Source of the DNA: Acidobacteriota bacterium
GTDB taxonomy: Bacteria > Acidobacteriota > HRBIN11
NCBI GenBank assembly: GCA_030550225.1
Contig: JAUQPV010000004.1
Coordinates: 1-32,927, forward strand
Reading direction: 5' to 3'
Length of the DNA stretch: 32,927 bases
In this document: piece by piece, positions 25,834 to 32,927 of the stretch
Layout: every line of letters starts with the position of its first letter
Position numbering within the stretch: the stretch's first letter is position 1
The notes under the pieces: model-generated
Seen by the model: the letters and a program-made list of their open reading frames with translations, nothing else
What the model was told of the DNA's origin: nothing
The model's database searches: none
Position numbers and translations under genes: made by a program

Positions 25834-26455
25834 GCCGTCGGTCGCCTATCTCCGCCGGTTGGGCCTCCAGGTCCCGCCGGAGATCGTCGAGGAGCGCCAG
25901 CTCATCGGGGTCCTGCCGGGTGCGCCCGTCGAGGTCGTCTTGCTCAAGCCGGCCGACGTGCCTGTATGTGTAGCCCTCGGGGCGGCCGACCTGGGGATCG
26001 CCGGCTACGACCAAGTCCTCGAAAGCGGCCAACGGGTCTTGATCCTCAAAGACTTCGGCTTCGGTCGAGCCCAGTTCGTCGTCGCCGTGCCCCAGGAGAG
26101 TCCCGTTCAGCGCTTGGAGGACCTGGCCGGGGGCCGCATCGCCACGAAGTATCCCAACGTCGCTCGGAGTCGCATCCGCGTCCCGGACGTCCGGTTTGTC
26201 CCCATGCAGGGCTCGGTCGAGATCGCCTGCTCGCTCGGCCTGGCCGACGCCATCTTCGACCTACGCCAGACGGGCCGCACCCTGCAGGCCCACTGCCTAC
26301 GGGTCATCGCCGTCTTGGGCGAGACGACGGCCCGGCTCATCGTGAGCCGTCACCGCTTCAAGATGGAGGCCGACAAGGTCCACCGATGGCTTCGTCTCTT
26401 CCAAACGCCCTCGGACGAGGAGGTCACCGTTGGTCGTCCGGCTTCACCTGAATGA
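25799..26455 (+). CDS. hisG: ATP phosphoribosyltransferase, short form HisG
   Basis: MRLALSKGRLLEPSVAYLRRLGL..., 'DLGIAGYDQVLE', 'RIATKYPNVARS'. ~218 aa without a C-terminal regulatory domain, consistent with HisZ dependence. Confidence 0.92.
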   Translation: MRLALSKGRLLEPSVAYLRRLGLQVPPEIVEERQLIGVLPGAPVEVVLLKPADVPVCVALGAADLGIAGYDQVLESGQRVLILKDFGFGRAQFVVAVPQESPVQRLEDLAGGRIATKYPNVARSRIRVPDVRFVPMQGSVEIACSLGLADAIFDLRQTGRTLQAHCLRVIAVLGETTARLIVSRHRFKMEADKVHRWLRLFQTPSDEEVTVGRPASPE

Positions 26456-27422
26456 AAACCCGTGGGATCTGCCGTCGGAGGCGAAGGCCTGGGTCGTCGC
26501 CCAGCCGTGGCATCGATACCCGGACGAGACCCTGTACGACCTCGTCCGGGCGAGGGTCGCCGCTTACTGGGGCGTCCCGGCTGAGTCGGTCCTCCTGACG
26601 AATGGAGCCGACGAGGCCATCGCCCTGCTGATGTTGTGGTACCGTCGGGTCGCCTTCTGGCGGCCCGCCTTCTCGGGCTACGCCTGGGTCGCCCGGGGCT
26701 GGGAGCTGGACGCCGTCGAAATCCCCTTGGGGCCAGACTTTGAGGTCCCCTGGGACGCCATGCTCGAGGCCCGGGACCGACTCCTTTTCCTCGACCGCCC
26801 CCACAACCCGTCCGGGATGTGCCTGTTCGGACGGGACCAGCTGACGGACCTGCTGGAGCGGTGGCAAGCGTGGATCGTCCTGGATGAAACGTATGCCGAC
26901 TTTGCCCGGACGTCGTTGACGGATATGTTCGACCCGGAGGGCCGCCTGATCGTCCTGCGGAGCTTCTCGAAGAGCTTTTGCATGGCCGGCCTGCGTCTGG
27001 GCTTCATGGTCGCGCCCCGGTCCGTCCGGAAGCCCTTGGAGGTCCGCCGCCTGCCCTTTAACGTCAACCGCCTGGCCCTGTACACAGCCTTGTGGGTCTT
27101 GGAAAGACCCGAGATCTTTCAGACGTACGTCGCCACCGTCCGTCGGGAACGCCAGGCCATGCTTGAACGGATGGCCCGCCTGCCGGGCCTGCGGGTGTGG
27201 CCCTCCGAGGCCAACTTTATCCTCTTTCAGGGGCCACGCCCCATCGAGGGCCTCGTCCGACGCTTAGCGGAATACGGCATCCAAATCCGGAATTTGGAAA
27301 ATGCCGTGGGCCCTGGTGCCGCACGGGTCAGCGTGGGGCGACCCGAGGACAACGCCCGATTCCTGGACGTCTTGGAGGCTTACTATGCCGCTGAAGTTCC
27401 AGGCCGACTGGCAGTCCCGTGA
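26430..27422 (+). CDS. hisC: Histidinol-phosphate aminotransferase
   Basis: TTG start with SD GAGGAGG; 'LNENPWDLP', 'LTNGADEAIALL', 'PHNPSG', 'VLDETYADF', 'SFSKSFCMAGLRLGF'. Confidence 0.92.
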   Translation: MVVRLHLNENPWDLPSEAKAWVVAQPWHRYPDETLYDLVRARVAAYWGVPAESVLLTNGADEAIALLMLWYRRVAFWRPAFSGYAWVARGWELDAVEIPLGPDFEVPWDAMLEARDRLLFLDRPHNPSGMCLFGRDQLTDLLERWQAWIVLDETYADFARTSLTDMFDPEGRLIVLRSFSKSFCMAGLRLGFMVAPRSVRKPLEVRRLPFNVNRLALYTALWVLERPEIFQTYVATVRRERQAMLERMARLPGLRVWPSEANFILFQGPRPIEGLVRRLAEYGIQIRNLENAVGPGAARVSVGRPEDNARFLDVLEAYYAAEVPGRLAVP

Positions 27423-27945
27423 GACCCATGTCCGGCTTCAAGGCCAGTTTCCCGGTCAGGGCCGGATCGATATCCAGACACCGGATGCCTTATTTACACA
27501 CTTTCTCCATGCGTTGAGCTTTTATGCTGAATGGGACTTTCAGTGTCACACCATCAGCCAGGACGGAATCTACCACCACTTCGTGGAGGACACGGGCATC
27601 GCCCTCGGCAATGCCCTCCGGGAAGCCCTCCAGACGGCCGGGCCAGTGACTCGCTTTGCTCACCAGGTCGTTCCCATGGACGAGGCCCTCGTCCTCGTCG
27701 CCATGGACCTGTCGGGACGAGCTGGGCTGTTTATGCGGCGGGTGCCGACTCACGAGATCACCGAATTTTACGCCGGTCTGACCCGATCGCTTCGGATGAC
27801 GCTTCACCTGCGGGTCCTTCGGCCGGGTCACTGGCACCACGTCATGGAGGCCTTCTTTAAGGCCACCGGCCGATGCCTGGCCCAGGCCCTGACGCCCAGG
27901 GCCGGTGAGGGCCCGACATCGACCAAGGGCGTCGTCTGGACGTGA
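27385..27945 (+). CDS. hisB: Imidazoleglycerol-phosphate dehydratase
   Basis: 'YHHFVEDTGIALGNALREAL', 'VPMDEALVLVAMDLSGR', 'HHVMEAFFKATGRCLAQAL'. Confidence 0.9.
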   Translation: MPLKFQADWQSRETHVRLQGQFPGQGRIDIQTPDALFTHFLHALSFYAEWDFQCHTISQDGIYHHFVEDTGIALGNALREALQTAGPVTRFAHQVVPMDEALVLVAMDLSGRAGLFMRRVPTHEITEFYAGLTRSLRMTLHLRVLRPGHWHHVMEAFFKATGRCLAQALTPRAGEGPTSTKGVVWT

Positions 27946-28009
27946 AACCGCATCGGGCCCACCTGCCCAAGCCTATGGCTTGTCACTCCATCCCTTTGGA
28001 GGGATCGCG

Positions 28010-28762
28010 ATGGACATGAGCGCCGTTCCGGCCACGGGTCCACACTCCCAGGCGGCAAGGCCTAAACGCCCCTCGGTCGTCATCGTCGACTACCAAGCCG
28101 GGAACCTGCGGAGCCTGACGGCCGCCTTTACGACCTTGGGTGCTCACGTGATCCTGCTGGACCGGCCGAAGCCCGGACTTCGGTTCGACCGGCTGGTCGT
28201 CCCCGGCGTCGGGGCCTTTGACTGGGCCTGCCAGCGACTGAATTCCACAGGACTGAAAGAACTGATTCAACGATCGGTAGCCGACGGCGTGCCGGTCCTC
28301 GGGATCTGCCTGGGCATGCAGTGGCTGTGGGAGACCAGCGAGGAGGGTCGCGAGCCGGGTCTGGGACTTTGGCCCGGCCGGGTCATCCGCTTTCGAAACG
28401 TCCCCCGGGTCCCTCACATGGGGTGGAATCAGGTCGAGTGGGTCGCCGGGACCCGGCGGCCGGCTTGGCTGGCCGGGTTCCCGTCGGGGTACGCCTACTT
28501 TGCCCATAGTTACTACCCCGAACCGGCCGACCCGGACCTCGTTTGGGCCGTGACCGAATATGGCCCCGTCCGATTTCCCTCGGTCGTGGGACGGGACCAC
28601 GTCGTGGGTGTGCAATTTCATCCGGAGAAGTCCGGCGCCTGGGGTCTGGCGTTCCTCCAGCGCTGGCTGGAGGAGGGTAGGGCACCCTGCATCACCCCCG
28701 AGACGATGACAGGGATTTCCGCCACAGGTGAAGTCGATGTTAGAAGTCATTCCGGCCATTGA
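28010..28762 (+). CDS. hisH: Imidazole glycerol phosphate synthase, glutamine amidotransferase subunit HisH
   Basis: 'VDYQAGNLRSL', 'VPGVGAFDWA', 'LGICLGMQWL', 'VGVQFHPEKSG'; SD GGAGGG upstream of ATG 28010. Confidence 0.94.
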   Translation: MDMSAVPATGPHSQAARPKRPSVVIVDYQAGNLRSLTAAFTTLGAHVILLDRPKPGLRFDRLVVPGVGAFDWACQRLNSTGLKELIQRSVADGVPVLGICLGMQWLWETSEEGREPGLGLWPGRVIRFRNVPRVPHMGWNQVEWVAGTRRPAWLAGFPSGYAYFAHSYYPEPADPDLVWAVTEYGPVRFPSVVGRDHVVGVQFHPEKSGAWGLAFLQRWLEEGRAPCITPETMTGISATGEVDVRSHSGH

Positions 28763-29465
28763 CCTCATGGGGGGTCACGTCGTCCGTCTGACGCAAGGCG
28801 ACTTCCGACGGGTGCGGCGGTACCCGTGGACGCCAGTCGAATGGGCCCGGCACTTGGAAGGCCTGGGCTTCCGCTGGCTCCACGTCGTCGACTTGGACGG
28901 CGCCCGGACGGGCCGTTGGACGCACGGCCCGGTGATCGCTGAGATCCGCCGACAGACCGGCCTTCGGATTCAGGCTGGGGGTGGGCTCCGGACGCTCGAC
29001 GTCCTGCGTACGGTCCGGGCCTGGGGTATCGACCGCATCGTCGTCGGGACCCAGGCGGCCGACCTGACCTTCTTACGACAGGCCGTCGACCTATGGGAGG
29101 GACGAGTCCTCGTAGCCTTGGATGTGCGGGGTTCCCGATGGGTCGTCCGGGGATGGCAGCAAGAGATACCCGAAGAAGTCGATGCATGGCTCCGACGGTG
29201 GGCCCCGATCCCCTTCGAGGGATTTCTGATCACGGACACGGAACGGGACGGCACCTGTCAAGGCATCGACCCCGAACGGGTTCGTCGCTGGACCGAGCGG
29301 GTCGGCCGACCCGCGTGGTGGGCTGGCGGCGTCGGGTCGGTCGAGGACCTGACGGTCCTGGCGTCGCTGGGTGTCGACGGCCTTCGGGGCGTCATCGTCG
29401 GCCGAGCCCTCTTGGACGGCCGGATCGATTTCCACATATTGAAAGCATTACTTCACAAAACTTGA
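28737..29465 (+). CDS. hisA: Phosphoribosylformimino-5-aminoimidazole carboxamide ribotide isomerase HisA
   Basis: 'VIPAIDLMGGHVVRLTQGDF', 'QAGGGLRTLD', 'TDTERDGTCQGID'. Start 28728 (GTG) or 28737 (ATG). Confidence 0.93.
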   Translation: MLEVIPAIDLMGGHVVRLTQGDFRRVRRYPWTPVEWARHLEGLGFRWLHVVDLDGARTGRWTHGPVIAEIRRQTGLRIQAGGGLRTLDVLRTVRAWGIDRIVVGTQAADLTFLRQAVDLWEGRVLVALDVRGSRWVVRGWQQEIPEEVDAWLRRWAPIPFEGFLITDTERDGTCQGIDPERVRRWTERVGRPAWWAGGVGSVEDLTVLASLGVDGLRGVIVGRALLDGRIDFHILKALLHKT

Positions 29466-29489
29466 TAGATCTGTTCGACCCGTGAGAAT

Positions 29490-29503
29490 GGCGTCAGGAC
29501 GCC
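29490..29503 (+). other. Hairpin GGCGTCAGGACGCC downstream of hisA
   Basis: Inverted repeat GGCGT-CAGG-ACGCC followed by CTTT. Confidence 0.4.
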
Positions 29504-29570
29504 CTTTCCCATCGTCCGGGAAACACGATTGTTCAAGCGGACGGCCGATGAGCCGGCAGAGCCCTGGATG

Positions 29571-29595
29571 GGCCAGGGGCACCCCCGGGCCTTTT
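29571..29595 (+). terminator. Weak terminator-like GC hairpin followed by TTTT in the hisA-hisF gap
   Basis: GGCCAGGGGCACCCCCGGGCC then TTTT; imperfect stem. Confidence 0.35.
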
Positions 29596-29640
29596 GGACG
29601 TTCTGCCGAACTGCCGAACTGCCTTTTGTGAGGCTTCCCC

Positions 29641-30429
29641 ATGCTGGCCCGACGTCTGATTCCGTGCCTGGACGTCGACCGAGGCGCCGTCGTAAAAGGC
29701 GTCCGTTTTCACGACCTTCAGCAGGCCGGCGACCCTGTCGAGTTGGCCCGACGCTATGAGGCCGAAGGCGCTGATGAGGTCGTCTTTTTGGACATCACGG
29801 CGACGACGGAAGGCCGGGCGACGCTCGTCCGGGTCGTCGAGCGAACGGCCGAAGTCCTCCGCATTCCCTTCACCGTCGGCGGCGGCATCCGGAGCGTGGC
29901 CGACGCTGACGTCCTGTTTCGGGCCGGGGCCGACAAGGTCAGCGTCAACACGGCGGCCGTCGAGAATCCTCGGCTTATCGCCGATTTGGCGGAGCGATAC
30001 GGCCGTCAGGCCGTCGTCGTGGCCATCGACGTGAATTTGGAACCCGGTGGGGGGTACCGTGTATACACCCATGCGGGAAAAAGGCCAACTCCCTGGGAAG
30101 CCCGGGCGTGGGCCCAGACGGCCGCCCGGATGGGGGCCGGGGAACTCCTCGTGACGGCCATCCATCGGGATGGCACCGGCCTGGGCTACGACTTGGACTT
30201 GTTGAAGCAGATTGTTGAGGTTGTGGAAATTCCCGTCATCGCCTCGGGGGGTGCCGGTCGACCCGAGCACTTACGGGACGCCCTCCTCGTCGGGGCCGAT
30301 GCCGTCCTCCTCGCCTCCCGTCTTCACCGAGCCCAATTTCGGGTCTGGGAGCTGAAGCAGTACTTAAATCACTGTGGAATTCCAATCCGCTGGATGTACG
30401 GTCCCGTATCGGAGGCCCTCCATGACTGA
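29641..30429 (+). CDS. hisF: Imidazole glycerol phosphate synthase, cyclase subunit HisF
   Basis: MLARRLIPCLDVDRGAVVKGV..., 'FTVGGGIRS', 'ADKVSVNTAAVENP', 'IASGGAGRPEHL'. Confidence 0.95.
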   Translation: MLARRLIPCLDVDRGAVVKGVRFHDLQQAGDPVELARRYEAEGADEVVFLDITATTEGRATLVRVVERTAEVLRIPFTVGGGIRSVADADVLFRAGADKVSVNTAAVENPRLIADLAERYGRQAVVVAIDVNLEPGGGYRVYTHAGKRPTPWEARAWAQTAARMGAGELLVTAIHRDGTGLGYDLDLLKQIVEVVEIPVIASGGAGRPEHLRDALLVGADAVLLASRLHRAQFRVWELKQYLNHCGIPIRWMYGPVSEALHD

Positions 30430-31060
30430 AGCGAACCTCATGCCTGTCGTCGTCCAACACGCCGTGACCGGCGAAATCCTCATGGTCGCCTTCGCCGACG
30501 CCGAGGCCCTCGAGCGGACGCGTCAGACCGGATGGGCCCACTTTTTCTCCCGTCGTCGGCGCCGCCTCTGGAAGAAGGGCGAAACGTCCGGCCATGGTCT
30601 CCAGGTCCTCCGGATCCGAACCGACTGTGACCAGGATGCCTGGGTCTATGAAGCGCTTCCGACGGGTCCGGTCTGTCACACGGGGACGGCTTCTTGTTTC
30701 GACGCCATCCCGTCCGGAGTCTTGGCGACGTGGTTATGGACCCTGGAGCAGATCGTCCGGAGCCGTCAGGGAGCCGATCCGGGGGTTTCTTACACGGCCC
30801 GTCTCTTTCAGGCGGGGCTTCCGCACGTCGTCCGGAAAGTCGGCGAGGAGGCCCTGGAGGTCCTGGTTGCGGCGCTTCGGGAGGGTCCCGACCGGTGTGT
30901 CCAGGAGGTGGCCGACCTCGTGTATCACCTGACGGTCCTCCTGGTCGCCCAGGGGCGGTCTTGGCAGGACGTGTTTGGGGAATTACAGACCCGTCATCTT
31001 CAGGCGTCTTCCGGGGCAGCCGGCGGGTCTTCCGGGGCGGCCGGCCGGCCCGAACCATAG
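30422..31060 (+). CDS. hisIE: Bifunctional phosphoribosyl-AMP cyclohydrolase / phosphoribosyl-ATP pyrophosphatase
   Basis: 'WKKGETSGHGLQVLRIRTDCDQDAWVY...VCHTGTASCF' (HisI) plus 'VRKVGEEALEVLVAAL...EVADLVYHLTVLL' (HisE). Confidence 0.94.
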   Translation: MTEANLMPVVVQHAVTGEILMVAFADAEALERTRQTGWAHFFSRRRRRLWKKGETSGHGLQVLRIRTDCDQDAWVYEALPTGPVCHTGTASCFDAIPSGVLATWLWTLEQIVRSRQGADPGVSYTARLFQAGLPHVVRKVGEEALEVLVAALREGPDRCVQEVADLVYHLTVLLVAQGRSWQDVFGELQTRHLQASSGAAGGSSGAAGRPEP

Positions 31061-32808
31061 GCTTCTAAGGTCTGGACCCGAAGCAGGCTGGCGAACACGG
31101 AGTCTCGCCGAAGCAGTTCCCGGGGCGGACCCTCTTCGACGATCTGGCCATCCCACAGAACGATGACCCGGTCGACGGCCGGGAGCGTGTACAGGCGATG
31201 GGCGATCAGGAGGACCGTGCGGCCCTGGGTGACGGACTCGATGAGCTCGTAGAGGTCGCGTTCGGTCTGGGGGTCCAGGGCCGAGAGGGCCTCGTCCAGG
31301 ATGAGGACTTGGGGGTCAGTGGCGATGCCCCGTAGGACGGCGATGGCTTGGCGTTCGCTTTGGGCCAAATTGCTCCCCCGTTCGTGCAGGGCCTCGTGAA
31401 GCTTCTGGTGAAGGCCCCGGACGAGAGCATTGTGTTGGAGCCGTTGGAACCACCGTTCCAGCTCGGCGCGGGCCGTCCCGTCGTGGTAGAGCAGGATGTT
31501 CTGGAGGACGGTCTCCGAAAAGAGGAAGGGCTCTTGGAAGATCATGCGAATGGTCCGGCGAAGGTCGCGAGCGTGGACCTCTTGGATCGACTGACGGCCG
31601 AAGTCGATGGAACCCAGGGTCGGGTCGTAGAGTCGGAGTAGGAGGGCGGCCAAAGTCGTTTTTCCGGCGCCGGTCGGTCCGACGATGGCGACCCGCTCAC
31701 CAGGACGGATGACAAGATTCACGTCTTTGAGGACCCAGGGCCCATCCGGCGTATACCGAAAGGTCACGTGACGGAAGGCGATGGGGGCCGGGCCGGCGAC
31801 GCGGAGGGGCTGACCTCGGTAGGCCGGGTCGGGCGGCGTCTGATGAATTTCCTGGATGCGGGCCTCGGCCACGAAGGCCTGGAGGAAGGCGTTGTACTTG
31901 TCGCTCAGGTCGGCCAGGGGCTCGAAGAACCGCTGGACGTACTGGAAGAAGGCGACGAGCGTCCCCAGGGTCAGCCGACCTTCATAGAAGAGCCAGCCGC
32001 CCAGCACGAGGACCAAGACCGACGTCAAGACTTCCAGGGCGCGGATCACGGGATAGTACCAGGCGTAGTGAAGCACGGCCGAGACATAGGCCTGCGTATA
32101 ACCCCGGTTAAGGGCCTGAAGCTCCCGAAAAGCTTGTGCCTCGGCCTGGTGGACCTGGAGGGTCGGAATGCCCCCGATGTGCTCCTGCAGGAAGCCGTTC
32201 AGCCGCGCCAACCAGGTGCGGATGTCTTCCTGGGCCCGCTGGGCATACCGTTGGAAGAGGAAGCTCACGCCGACGACCATCAGGGCCGTCGCCGTGACGG
32301 ACAGGGCCAGGACGGGGCTGATCCACCAGAGGAGGCCGAAGATGGCGACGCTGGTCCCGACGTCGGCGATAATGCTGAGGATCCCCTGACCCAGGATTTC
32401 CTGGAGGGCGTCCACGTCGTTGGTCACGCGCGTGACCAGCTTCCCGGTCGGCTGACGCTGAAAGAAGGCGATGGGGAGGGTCAGGAGGTGGCGGAACGTG
32501 TGGCACCGCAGGTCCCGCATCGCCTGGTAGGCCGTGACGTCGATGAAGTAGCCCTGGAGGTACTGAAGCAAGCCGATCAGGCCCAGGGTCAGGGCGTACA
32601 CGCCCAAGAGCCAGAGGCTGGCCGACCATCGGCCCGGGACGAAGTACCGGTCGATGGCCAGTTTCGTCCAGATAGGAAGGGTCAGCTCGAGGCCGGCGAG
32701 GAGGCCCAGATAGACGAGGCCACCCAAGAATCGGTAGCGGTAGGGCCGGACGTAGGGCCACACCCGTCGGAGGAATGCTCGAACCGACATGCCTGCCGTC
32801 GTTCTCAT
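31000..32808 (-). CDS. ABC exporter half-transporter (TMD-NBD fusion, MsbA/MdlB-like), likely one half of a heterodimer
   Basis: Six-TM region 'TGKLVTRVTNDVDALQEIL', Walker A GPTGAGKTT, Walker B LILDEALSALD, H-loop LLIAHRL; signature degenerate (NLAQSERQ). Start 32808 overlaps the upstream stop (ATGA). Confidence 0.93.
   Translation of the reverse strand: MRTTAGMSVRAFLRRVWPYVRPYRYRFLGGLVYLGLLAGLELTLPIWTKLAIDRYFVPGRWSASLWLLGVYALTLGLIGLLQYLQGYFIDVTAYQAMRDLRCHTFRHLLTLPIAFFQRQPTGKLVTRVTNDVDALQEILGQGILSIIADVGTSVAIFGLLWWISPVLALSVTATALMVVGVSFLFQRYAQRAQEDIRTWLARLNGFLQEHIGGIPTLQVHQAEAQAFRELQALNRGYTQAYVSAVLHYAWYYPVIRALEVLTSVLVLVLGGWLFYEGRLTLGTLVAFFQYVQRFFEPLADLSDKYNAFLQAFVAEARIQEIHQTPPDPAYRGQPLRVAGPAPIAFRHVTFRYTPDGPWVLKDVNLVIRPGERVAIVGPTGAGKTTLAALLLRLYDPTLGSIDFGRQSIQEVHARDLRRTIRMIFQEPFLFSETVLQNILLYHDGTARAELERWFQRLQHNALVRGLHQKLHEALHERGSNLAQSERQAIAVLRGIATDPQVLILDEALSALDPQTERDLYELIESVTQGRTVLLIAHRLYTLPAVDRVIVLWDGQIVEEGPPRELLRRDSVFASLLRVQTLEAYGSGRPAAPEDPPAAPEDA
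31006..31047 (+). repeat. 21-bp tandem duplication (2 copies, 2 mismatches) inside a convergent gene overlap
   Basis: GTCTTCCGGGGCAGCCGGCGG / GTCTTCCGGGGCGGCCGGCCG. Confidence 0.85.
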
Positions 32809-32927
32809 CGGGTCCGCTCCTGGGCCGGGGGTCCGTCCGAACGTTGCTGGAGTCGGAGCCACGTACGGAACCACTCGGAGGTCTGCAAGACCTCCCGGGG
32901 CGGGCCGTAAGCCTGCCACTGGCCCTC
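32805..32927 (-). CDS. C-terminal end of the upstream ABC exporter partner (5' part outside window)
   Basis: Frame ending '...EGQWQAYGPPREVLQTSEWFRTWLRLQQRSDGPPAQERTR*' fits a typical exporter C-terminus after 'xxGxxxxxGxPxEVL'; ATGA overlap with the next gene. Confidence 0.6.
   Translation of the reverse strand, partial: EGQWQAYGPPREVLQTSEWFRTWLRLQQRSDGPPAQERTR

Noticed and set aside
27385-27945. HisB with possibly altered metal ligands
   Set aside because: The motifs diverge (FTHFL for DHM, YHHFVED for DHHTVED), but the key His/Glu ligands (H, HHxxE, H, HHxxE) appear retained, so not reported as unusual chemistry.

Overview
High-GC bacterial chromosomal window made up almost entirely of recognisable core genes. 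On the + strand, 1-4836 holds an operon-like block: the end of a membrane protein, a MacA/HlyD-type adaptor, a MacB/LolD-type ATPase and two FtsX-like permeases. On the - strand, read from ~24.8 kb down to ~4.9 kb, there is a near-complete dcw cell-wall/division cluster (mraZ-rsmH-ftsL-ftsI-murE-murF-mraY-murD-ftsW-murG-murC-murB-ftsQ-ftsA-ftsZ) followed by ddl and rsmI. A histidine operon diverges on the + strand (hisZ with an apparent frameshift, hisG-short, hisC, hisB, hisH, hisA, hisF, hisIE; no hisD). It converges on a - strand ABC exporter pair, of which the second gene is complete and the first is cut by the window edge. I found no phage, CRISPR, toxin-antitoxin, rRNA/tRNA or defence system, and no clear evidence of a new multi-gene system. 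The less ordinary signals are non-coding: (i) degenerate heptanucleotide arrays in inverted pairs inserted between dcw genes; (ii) a consensus sigma70-type promoter followed by 10-bp-phased TGGGA (MraZ-box-like) repeats at mraZ; (iii) a small family of GTAG...CTAC palindromes, one of which supplies the rsmI stop codon; (iv) an apparent 1-nt frameshift in hisZ; (v) a 61-bp tail-to-tail hisIE/ABC overlap built on a 21-bp duplication that adds a 7-aa repeat to both proteins. All calls come from reading the sequence; no database search was run.
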